NCBI GenBank assembly: GCA_963719885.1
Contig: CAVRDP010000011.1
Coordinates: 124,001-188,000 of the forward strand
Reading direction: 5' to 3'
DNA from: JANXQG01 sp963719885
GTDB lineage: Bacteria; Planctomycetota; Planctomycetia; Pirellulales; Thermoguttaceae
DNA length: 64,000 bases
In this document: piece by piece, positions 57,376 to 64,000 of the stretch
How the letters are laid out: each line of letters starts with the position of its first letter
Position numbering within the stretch: the stretch's first letter is position 1
Notes under the pieces: generated by a model
What the model was told of the DNA's origin: nothing
Seen by the model: only the letters and a program-made list of their open reading frames with translations
Database searches by the model: none
Translations under genes and position numbers: made by a program

Positions 57376-57600
57376 ACATCGAAGGGACCGGCCTTCCAGC
57401 GGAGCCTTTCCAGCGACATCGGCGTCGTGTGCTGGCCTCCAGGGAGGAGATCGATTTCCACCAGGTGTACCGGGCTGCCCAGAACTTCGCGTTGTTTTTC
57501 CAGGTACAGTTCCCGGCCCTTTTCGCCGGGCGTCTTGTTGGCCCCGGTGGCATAGTGATTTGTGATATAATAAAATGCCTCGGTAAAGTTCGCTTTGAGA
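57376..57600 (-). pseudogene. DUF4058 fragment
   Basis: Reading down from about 57600, the minus strand gives FYYITNHYATGANKTPGEKG, LYLEKQREVLGSPVHLVEID and LLPGGQHTTPM, recognisable as the middle of DUF4058. There is no start, and homology stops where the convergent hypothetical gene ends (57375). It is a truncated remnant squeezed between two plus-strand genes. Confidence 0.6.
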
Positions 57601-57607
57601 GCAGGTC

Positions 57608-57907
57608 ATGCCACGGTTCGCGATCGAATTCACGGAAGAGGCGCTGGAAAGCCTCACGTACCTGCGTAAGCATGAGCAAGTGGCCGTGCTCGATGCAATC
57701 GAGTCGCAACTGGAATCGGAGCCCGTTGCGGAAACCCGCAATCGAAAATCGCTTCGGCCGAACGAGCTATCGCAGTGGGAGTTGCGAGTCGGGCATCTGC
57801 GAGCGTTCTATAATGTAGACGTGGAATCGGCGACAGTGACAGTCGTTGCGATCGGGCGGAAAGAGCACAACAAATACTATATTGGTGGGAAGGAATTTCG
57901 GTTATGA
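57608..57907 (+). CDS. RelE/ParE-family toxin
   Basis: 99 residues. The pattern RFAIEFTEEALESLTYL, LRPNELSQWELRVGHLRAFY and VVAIGRKEHNKYYIGG is typical of RelE/ParE mRNA interferases or gyrase inhibitors. The last four bases overlap the start of a short partner gene, so this is a toxin-first type II pair. Confidence 0.85.
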   Translation: MPRFAIEFTEEALESLTYLRKHEQVAVLDAIESQLESEPVAETRNRKSLRPNELSQWELRVGHLRAFYNVDVESATVTVVAIGRKEHNKYYIGGKEFRL

Positions 57908-58158
57908 AGACCATCGAAGTGGAACACGTGGCGATCACACTTCCCGAATTATTGCGGCTGGCGAGCGAAGACAATGTGGTTTTGCGGGCCGCTGACGGCA
58001 AGGAGTTTATTGTCGCAGAGATGGATGATTTCTCGCGTGAGGTAGCGCTCGTGCGCGAGCAGCCGGAGTTGATGGAATTTCTCCAACAACCATCCCGCTC
58101 CTCACAGAGGCTATCGCTTTCAGAAGTCCGCGCCAAGCTCGGTTTGGATCGCCCGTGA
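57904..58158 (+). CDS. Phd/YefM-like antitoxin
   Basis: 84 residues starting in an ATGA overlap with the toxin. TLPELLRLASEDNVVLRAAD and KEFIVAEMDDF fit the Phd/prevent-host-death N-terminal fold, with a variable C-terminus (SLSEVRAKLGL) that would bind toxin. Family assignment is from memory of similar toxin-first pairs. Confidence 0.75.
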   Translation: MKTIEVEHVAITLPELLRLASEDNVVLRAADGKEFIVAEMDDFSREVALVREQPELMEFLQQPSRSSQRLSLSEVRAKLGLDRP

Positions 58159-58384
58159 CCAGCACGGCTGCACCCTCGACCGGGTCGGGGCCAGACCGGT
58201 ACCTCCCGCCTTGAGAGTGGATAATGCCGGTTTGACCCCGATCGCGATCGGGGTCACTGGGGAATGAAGAACGTTGGACGAACGAAAAAGGGATACGTCC
58301 GCCTATGCTCTGTAACGTACCTTTGAGGTTGTCAATGCCTGAATTCGGACTTATCCCCTGGAGCTTCAGGCCTTTGCCCATCTC

Positions 58385-58681
58385 TTGCCGCCCGAGCATG
58401 CCCTGAACCCGGGCGAGGCCGATCGCGCGGCCCTCGATCGCGGCCGCCGCATCACCAGTCACCTGCGCGTGAATTATCCGCAAGCGATTTCCGTGGTATC
58501 GACGGGTCCTGTCTGCGGGTCCGGGCGGCTCTTGGAATTGCTGCGGCTGCGCGGCCGGCAGGTCTTTACCCATTATCTCCGTCCGCAACAGGCAAATCTG
58601 GCCGCGGCCGTCTTGCTGGGCCTCCGCGAGCAACTTGATTCGGAAGAAACCGGGGCCTTTCAACTTACCTGCTGGTGTTAA
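58385..58681 (+). CDS. Fragment of an unrecognised protein
   Basis: Protein-like sequence (ISVVSTGPVCGSGRLLELL, FTHYLRPQQANLAAAVLLGL) runs from just after a TGA at about 58338 to 58681, but no start or ribosome-binding site is evident and the end is abrupt. Probably a truncated gene; I could not name the family. Confidence 0.4.
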   Translation: MPPEHALNPGEADRAALDRGRRITSHLRVNYPQAISVVSTGPVCGSGRLLELLRLRGRQVFTHYLRPQQANLAAAVLLGLREQLDSEETGAFQLTCWC

Positions 58682-59063
58682 TTGCATTTCTACTGCATCC
58701 GTCAACCGCCACCGTCCCCGCTCCAATCCCGGCACAGCGCTCCGCCCCGGCGATCTTTTCCCGCGTCAATCGTCCAGATCGCATGGACCGCCGCCCCAGC
58801 GCGACAAATCCGTGTCCCATCTGCCGGATCGTAGTGCCCGCGCCCGGCCTGGATCGCCGTGGCCATGCCACCGCCCTCGCACCCGGCCTATCTGCCCGTC
58901 ACCCCGGCTACCCCCACCGGCGACGCCCTCTCTTGCTCCCATCCACAGGAGGATCTTGCTATAATGGCAGCTTGATTTGAATGCCACGATGTTTCCCTCC
59001 AATCCTGTCCTCTGCCTGGGAGCGCGCCACCCCTGGATCAAGTGTGATCGGCCACCCATTATG
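58682..59063. other. 382-bp gap before the group II intron
   Basis: No confident gene or RNA was recognised. Frames on both strands are open by composition only. Confidence 0.4.
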
Positions 59064-59560
59064 GTGTGCAACCGACGGGAACGGAGTGTGCGCGTTTGAT
59101 AAATCTGGGCAAGCCTCACAAGAGAGGCAAGCCCAGAAAACCTTGTTGGCAATTTCGAGAGACCGTGACTGTTCGGTCTGTTGGGTTTGCAAAAGTTGGA
59201 GTCCAAACGGATACGTATGAGTGTCAACATGGGAACCAAAGAAGCTCGGCTGAGTATGGTAGTCACGCCGCTAGGCCGGTCTTCGGAACGACCGAAGCAC
59301 CTACCGATGAGGCAGCCGAGTGGCGGAGCACCCGTAGTAGTCGGAGACGTTAGCGAGGTTCACATGGCGAAGGGGTGCAGGATAATTTGTGCTGGAGAAC
59401 CGAGGTGCTCGCGAAATCTGGAGGCTTCCAGAGGAACACCGGAGAACCCCAGCGGAGGCTCGCAAGAGCGTAGAATTGTCTGGAAAGCCGGATGCTTGGA
59501 AAACTTGCACGTCCGGTTTGGGGTTGGGGCCGGCGTGAAACTCCCCGGCCTACACCACAG
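59064..59560 (+). ncRNA. ORF-less group II intron, probable remnant
   Basis: 59485-59519 reads AAGCCGGATGC, TTGGAAAA, CTTGCACGTCCGGTTT: the catalytic AGC triad, lower stem and GAAA-type loop of domain V. A domain VI-like hairpin follows (GGCCGG..CCGGCC, to about 59550). Upstream sequence (GGCGGAGCACCCGTAGTAGT, CACATGGCGAAGGGG) resembles domains I-III. The 5' end is uncertain; GTGTGC occurs at 59064 and 59086. No reverse transcriptase gene is inside, and the upper domain V stem has two mismatches, so it is probably immobile. It sits 70 bases upstream of the DUF499 operon. Confidence 0.65.
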
Positions 59561-59630
59561 ACCGACCGCGGCCCTTGGAACCAAATACGTTGCCCAGCCA
59601 CCGAATTAAGACCTCAAGGACAAGAATTCC

Positions 59631-62414
59631 ATGACATTAGTGAACTCGCTGAATCTGAGGCCCGAGTTCCTCTCGAAGCACATGCGGGCGACTGCGATCG
59701 AGTTGTCCAACCGGCACAATTCGGGCTGGGCACAGCGGCCCGATCCCACCGAGTTGCTGGAGATTACATACCCGACCGCCGACGTGCAGCGAGCCCTCGA
59801 AGCCGTATCGACCGCTGCCGGCGGACGCCCCGTCGTCTTCATTGGGCAACGTGGCCGCGGTAAGTCGCACATCATGGCCGTGTTGCACCATGCTTTTGCC
59901 AACCCGGTCGCGGTCGAAGACTGGGCGAAGACCTGGGGCAATAAGCTCCCTTCGGTTAAGCTCCAGGGCCTGGGCCTCCAACGTGGTTTCTTCTCAATCA
60001 CTGAGACGATGTCGAACCAGGAGTACGCCTCGCTTTGGGACGTGCTCTTCGATCGGCATCCCAAGGGGGGCTATTATAAGGGTTGCTTTAAGACATCGGG
60101 CACGATGGTTCCGGCGAAATCGTTGCTCCAGGACATGTTCAACGAGCAGCGGACGACCCTCATCCTGGACGAACTTCAGACTTGGTTCGATGGCCTTCAA
60201 GACGATCCCAGCGATCACGGCCCAAAGCGGCGGCAATGGGCCTTCAATTTCATCCAAATCCTGTCGGAGTTAGCGAAAGACCGGCCCGATCTCTTCAGTC
60301 TCATCATTTCCGTCCGCGATAGCACGACTGAAGCCTTCCGCCAGATGAATCGCGTCACGCCGATCCTCATCGACTTCAAGGGGGAGACAGCCCGGGAAGA
60401 CCGCAAGCGACTCCTGCTGCATCGGCTCTTCCAGAATCGGGACAACTTCACCGATGCCGAGATTGACGGCATGGTCGCCACGTTTGCAACCGAGCGATGT
60501 CGGTTGTTGTATCCAGATCATACGGCAGCCGACAAGGCAAGACTTCGCCAGGAAGTGGTTCACACCTGGCCCTTCGCCCCGGAGTTGCTGAACCTGCTGG
60601 AAGACAACATCCTCATGGCCGACGCCGCCCAGGACAACCGCGATCTGATCCGCATCCTGGCCGAGGTCTACCGCGAGCGAAAGAACCCGGCACCGGTGAT
60701 CACCCCGGCTGACTTCACGATCGACAACGACGACTGTGGCGTGACCTCGCTTTTGGACGGCTTCACGGCCAGTGCCGACCAGGAGAGATTGCGAGAAAAG
60801 GCCATCCGCAATCTGAAGGCCCTGAAAGATACTAACGTCCCGGCACCACACGCTCTGGCTGTCATCAGTTCTCTTTGGATGCGTTCCTTGTCCACGGCAC
60901 ACGACGCCGGCGGAACCCGACAAGAAGTGCAACTCGACGTGACCGGTGCGACCGCGGTGGACGACAACAGCTTCACAGCGGAGTTGTCGGAGATCCTCGA
61001 CAACAGTTTCAACATCCACGAGGTCGGCACGACGGAGAAGCGGTACTGCTTCAAGCTCCCGGAGAACCCAGTATCGAAGGTCAAGGCGTGGGCACGCAAC
61101 GACCGGGCGTTCGATTCCCAGACCGCGGCACCACCGGGCTTGTTGCCGGTTGGCCGCGATCAGGATTACCTGCGAACGGTTCTCAATTACATCCTCAAAT
61201 CGCCGGACGGTGTCAACGAGCAACCCTCACACCCTATCGTGCTCGATCCGAATTGGGACAAAGCCCCTTGGGCGAACGTCCATTCTCAGACAGAACACCC
61301 CAGCAAGTGGGAAGAAAAGGGCGATCCCGTTCTGATCGTCCTTCCTGAGTCTCCGGTCGATCCTCCGGCAGTCCTGGGACCGTGGCTGGTCAATCATGTC
61401 CCGGTCAATCGCAACATGGTGCGGTTCCTGCTGCCCAAAGAGGATCTTCCGAAGCTCTACGACGACCGAGACCTTATCATCTCGGCCCGCTGTGCCATGG
61501 TCGCCCAGGAGTTTGGCGAAAAGGAGCCGCAGTACGAGACCCTCTATAGGAAGAAGTTCTATCCCGAGTTGAAGAAGAAACTGGAGGAGCGGTTCAACCG
61601 GTACGCGATCCTTAACGTATGGGACTTTCAGAATCCAACGGCCTGTACCTTCCACGTCGAAAACCACGGAGCAACGGGTGGTGCAATTCCCACGGCGGTC
61701 GAGAAGCACATCCGTAAGAACTTCTTCGCCCCCGAGGACTTTACGCCCTTCATCGAAGAGGCCGCCAAGCGAGGTGATACGGTCAAACAAGTCTTGGACT
61801 TGCTCCGCGGCGAGCCGCTTCCAGGCAAAGAGGCCCTCCCGTATCAAGGCGAGCCGGAGACCTATGAGGATATTCTGGACGTGGCGGCAAAGGACAAGAT
61901 TGCCTTGAATGTCGGTGGTACGTTGTATTGCCGCAATGGAGGCGAATCCGAACCGGCCGCTCTTCAGCGGCTTCGCCAGAAGACATGGAAGACCGGCCAC
62001 GACCTGCACATGATTAAACTCGTGCCGCGGAGCGACGTTGGAGGAGACGGAATCGCCGTCGTGCCTCCGCAAGTTGTGACGCCTCCCGTGGTTCCGCCGG
62101 TCGTGCCTCCCGTCCCTCCTCCGCTTGTGCCGCCTGTAGTCCCGCCAATTGTCCCGCCTCTGCCCCCGTTGCCCCTTCCCAATCCAGTCATTCGCAAGTC
62201 GTTGGGAGCCAAGACAGGCGTCAACTTGCTGAGCGACCTGGAAAAATGGGGGTATCCCGATAGCCAACAGGTCACGCAGGCTTCGTTGACCATCAACGAT
62301 CTGTCAATCAAGGAACTTCGCGAACTATGCACTAAACTTCCGCCCAAGATCAAGGCAGAATTACAAATCACCCTTCCGCCGATCACTCTGTCGGCCGAGG
62401 AGGGCCCGAAGTGA
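59631..62414 (+). CDS. DUF499 domain AAA-type ATPase (defence cassette)
   Basis: 927 residues. Walker A is GQRGRGKS (72-79) and Walker B TLILDELQTWF (Asp180, Glu181). The order SNRHNSGWAQRPDPTELLEI and HTWPFAPELLNLLEDNI matches DUF499, ATPases found in defence islands with methylases and PglZ proteins, comparable in role to BrxC/PglY. A Pro-Val-rich linker lies near residues 812-853 before a C-terminal domain of about 75 residues (SLTINDLSIKELRELCTKLP). It heads an operon with a PglZ-like phosphatase and DUF1156 methylase. An AAGGAC site precedes the ATG. Intact. Confidence 0.88.
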   Translation: MTLVNSLNLRPEFLSKHMRATAIELSNRHNSGWAQRPDPTELLEITYPTADVQRALEAVSTAAGGRPVVFIGQRGRGKSHIMAVLHHAFANPVAVEDWAKTWGNKLPSVKLQGLGLQRGFFSITETMSNQEYASLWDVLFDRHPKGGYYKGCFKTSGTMVPAKSLLQDMFNEQRTTLILDELQTWFDGLQDDPSDHGPKRRQWAFNFIQILSELAKDRPDLFSLIISVRDSTTEAFRQMNRVTPILIDFKGETAREDRKRLLLHRLFQNRDNFTDAEIDGMVATFATERCRLLYPDHTAADKARLRQEVVHTWPFAPELLNLLEDNILMADAAQDNRDLIRILAEVYRERKNPAPVITPADFTIDNDDCGVTSLLDGFTASADQERLREKAIRNLKALKDTNVPAPHALAVISSLWMRSLSTAHDAGGTRQEVQLDVTGATAVDDNSFTAELSEILDNSFNIHEVGTTEKRYCFKLPENPVSKVKAWARNDRAFDSQTAAPPGLLPVGRDQDYLRTVLNYILKSPDGVNEQPSHPIVLDPNWDKAPWANVHSQTEHPSKWEEKGDPVLIVLPESPVDPPAVLGPWLVNHVPVNRNMVRFLLPKEDLPKLYDDRDLIISARCAMVAQEFGEKEPQYETLYRKKFYPELKKKLEERFNRYAILNVWDFQNPTACTFHVENHGATGGAIPTAVEKHIRKNFFAPEDFTPFIEEAAKRGDTVKQVLDLLRGEPLPGKEALPYQGEPETYEDILDVAAKDKIALNVGGTLYCRNGGESEPAALQRLRQKTWKTGHDLHMIKLVPRSDVGGDGIAVVPPQVVTPPVVPPVVPPVPPPLVPPVVPPIVPPLPPLPLPNPVIRKSLGAKTGVNLLSDLEKWGYPDSQQVTQASLTINDLSIKELRELCTKLPPKIKAELQITLPPITLSAEEGPK

Positions 62415-63433
62415 TGAGTACCGCATCGAGCAACCCGATCAAGGCAATCCCGGCCGACGAGTGGGTCGATCTCATTCTTGGCCCGGCCCACCCCGCAGAC
62501 ACCTGGACGGCGATCTTCACCAAGCTGCGGGATCTGGCCCTGTCGAATATCAGCCCCGCGACCCTGCATCGAGAGACGATTGCTCCCGACCGGCTCCTGG
62601 CCGAGAGTGCCTGGAATCTGTGGCAAGATTTTCCCCGTTGTGCCCCCACGGTCGTTGACGAACTCAAGAAGTTCTGGGTGGCCAAGCCGGGCGTTGGTAC
62701 GGCGGTCCTGATCCTGGATGGCCTCTCGCTCCGCGAACTCCCGCTGATCGTCCAGGCCGGGAAGATCCGCGGTCTTGCACCCGTACGCGTCGAGGCCCGC
62801 GGTTCCGAGGTTCCCACGGAAACTGACCGCTTTGCCGAAGCCTTGGGCTTGCCCGGCCGCTCCAAGCTCTATAACAACAAGGCCCCGGGTACCTTCGTCT
62901 TCACCGGCCCGGACGTGTATACCGACCTGCTGGACGCTCCCTTCGCGGATTGTCAGGGTTCCATTCCCACTTCTCCGCGACTGTTCATCTGGCACAAGTG
63001 GCCCGACGAGCCGCTGATCCATCTGCATGAAGACAAGAAGGACGGCCCGCAAATCGTGGCCGCCAAGACCAAAGCTGAACTGACATCCGACGGTTTCTGG
63101 GCTTTGGTCGATCGCATGCGTCAGAACCGGCGGTTGATCATCACCGGCGATCACGGCTACGCCACGAGCAACGATTTTTCCAGCGAGGTCAAGGACGAAG
63201 ATTCGGTCAAACTACTGCGAACCGTGTTCGGGGCGAAGCGTTGTGCCCAAGAGAATCCCCAGTCGCCCTGGCCCTCGCAGCACCTGCCGCCGCTGGTCAT
63301 CCGGCACAATGGCTGGCTGGTCGTGACGGGGCAACGAAAATGGGTTGTCCAAGGCGGTTCTCCGCACTTGTGCCATCGTGGTCTATCGCTCCTGGAAGCG
63401 GTGGTCCCGGTGATCGAGTACCAAGCAAAGTAA
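62414..63433 (+). CDS. PglZ-like alkaline phosphatase-fold protein
   Basis: 339 residues from ATG 62414, whose A is shared with the DUF499 stop codon (TGATG). The metal-binding motifs of the PglZ/alkaline phosphatase superfamily are visible: AVLILDGLSLRELP (Asp102) and RLIITGDHGYATS (Asp246, His247). PglZ of BREX/Pgl systems is much longer, so this is a short form. Between a DUF499 ATPase and a DUF1156 methylase its role in phage defence is likely, though no activity can be read from sequence. Intact. Confidence 0.82.
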   Translation: MSTASSNPIKAIPADEWVDLILGPAHPADTWTAIFTKLRDLALSNISPATLHRETIAPDRLLAESAWNLWQDFPRCAPTVVDELKKFWVAKPGVGTAVLILDGLSLRELPLIVQAGKIRGLAPVRVEARGSEVPTETDRFAEALGLPGRSKLYNNKAPGTFVFTGPDVYTDLLDAPFADCQGSIPTSPRLFIWHKWPDEPLIHLHEDKKDGPQIVAAKTKAELTSDGFWALVDRMRQNRRLIITGDHGYATSNDFSSEVKDEDSVKLLRTVFGAKRCAQENPQSPWPSQHLPPLVIRHNGWLVVTGQRKWVVQGGSPHLCHRGLSLLEAVVPVIEYQAK

Positions 63434-63465
63434 GGCAGCACCCCAGGCGATAGGCAACTGCGGAA

Positions 63466-64000
63466 ATGGCAAAGAAGCAAGCCGATCCCGATCAGATGGC
63501 TCTCCCCGGCGTCGAGACCGACCCACAGGGCAAGCTCGATTTTGCGACGCCGGGCGGGAAGGCATCAAGGTCTACGAAGACGAATGGCAAGACCATTGGC
63601 AACGAGCACTTGCCGCCGAACTTGGCCAAACCGATCAAGGTCCGCGTGCCAGACTTCTCCAACCCGAAGCGACCCAAGACATGCTTGGAGGTCGATTTTC
63701 CGTTGATCCCCATCAACGCTCTGTCGGCCTTAGAGGGGAACGCTGGTAAGCCGATCTACCAGATGAGCAAGTGGTGGGCTCGGCGGCGTAGCTGCGTGTT
63801 CCGGGCAATGCTCATCGCCGCCGCCACCGAGGCCCCACTTCGCACGAATCCCGATGGATCGCCCGTGCTCGATGCCGATGGGCAGCCAATCCCTGATGAC
63901 ACCGAGACCGCCAAGACCGTTTGGGATCTCTACTACGCGAACCACCAGGCGGCTGGGAACTTCAAGCACCTCAAAGTGCTCGACTGCTTCATGGGCGGGG
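63466..64000 (+). CDS. DUF1156 adenine-specific DNA methylase, 3'-truncated by window edge
   Basis: The frame from ATG 63466 is open to the window end (178 codons). A low-complexity basic start precedes the DUF1156 motif: CLEVDFPLIPINALSALEG, then KPIYQMSKWWARRRS and VFRAMLIAAAT. At the edge LKVLDCFMGG is the beginning of the methylase SAM-binding motif. DUF1156 methylases modify adenine, and one class serves as PglX in type 3 BREX as I recall. It is 32 bases downstream of the PglZ-like gene. Catalytic NPPY-type motif lies outside the window. Confidence 0.88.
   Translation, partial: MAKKQADPDQMALPGVETDPQGKLDFATPGGKASRSTKTNGKTIGNEHLPPNLAKPIKVRVPDFSNPKRPKTCLEVDFPLIPINALSALEGNAGKPIYQMSKWWARRRSCVFRAMLIAAATEAPLRTNPDGSPVLDADGQPIPDDTETAKTVWDLYYANHQAAGNFKHLKVLDCFMGG

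Noticed and set aside
59181..59609. 142-codon plus-strand frame upstream of DUF499
   Set aside because: It coincides with the group II intron RNA, has no domain, and is better explained as structured RNA.
62066..62185. Repeated CCTCC/GTCCC units as a possible CRISPR or tandem array
   Set aside because: It is the coding sequence of a Pro-Val-rich linker within the DUF499 protein.
60270..62267. Minus-strand frames opposite the DUF499 gene
   Set aside because: Antisense shadow; the Gly/Thr repeats are the complement of the Pro-Val linker.
1..64000. tRNA, rRNA and CRISPR arrays
   Set aside because: Intergenic regions were read by eye for T-loop and repeat-spacer patterns and none was convincing; a covariance search would be more reliable.

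Overview
This GC-rich 64 kb window looks like a planctomycete chromosome, most plausibly from the Pirellulales and perhaps from a metagenome assembly. The assignment rests on gene content rather than a marker gene: caspase-fold peptidases, a TPR-CHAT protein, a Tat-exported Gfo/Idh/MocA oxidoreductase, a YncE/phosphoesterase fusion, secretin-like N-domain proteins, a FetAB pair, an ECF-type sigma factor, and many small DUF toxin-antitoxin pairs. No rRNA, tRNA or CRISPR array was recognised.

Layout. 1-5 kb: the end of a TPR-CHAT protein, then small DUF4258/DUF2283, DUF4303 and DUF433/DUF5615 modules. 5.3-12.9 kb (minus): a fatty-acid/polyketide synthase locus (ACP-enoyl reductase, then thioesterase-AT-KS-KS-like-KR-DH) broken by several frameshifts. 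13-19.4 kb (minus): a GGDEF-EAL protein and two secreted caspase-family proteins. 19.8-27.2 kb: larE, an Rpn-type nuclease, a TOTE primase-helicase-nuclease, and a tight four-gene operon headed by a PD-(D/E)XK-like protein; this looks like a small defence island. 27.2-35.5 kb: YbhB, RtcB, an orphan antitoxin, an oxidoreductase, membrane proteins, an LpxL-like acyltransferase and a cation/proton antiporter. 35.6-38.9 kb: a transposon in the apex of a hairpin repeat, with an ISKra4-family element nested in its right terminal repeat. 38.9-45.3 kb: a GT2 glycosyltransferase, a spermidine synthase-like protein, fetAB, groES and a B12-binding radical SAM protein. 45.5-54.2 kb: a secretin-like protein, an MFS transporter, a ClC channel and a YncE-phosphoesterase. 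54.3-58.7 kb: small genes, Uma2, a sigma factor, HNH and a RelE/Phd-type pair. 59.1-64 kb: an ORF-less group II intron followed by a DUF499 ATPase, a PglZ-like phosphatase and a DUF1156 DNA methylase cut by the window edge, a BREX/Pgl-like defence cassette.

Three layers of structure cut across the genes. First, a 21-bp palindromic element (GGGCACCATGTACTCATGGTC) is present five times, four of them inside coding regions without shifting the frame. Second, a 30-bp hairpin repeat (GTAGCAGGCAC..GTGCCGTCCGCC) varies by compensatory stem changes and has been hit by the transposon and by the 21-bp element. Third, about ten genes carry single-base frameshifts; their density across unrelated, normally conserved genes (rtcB, sigma factor, synthase) makes assembly error a serious alternative to decay.
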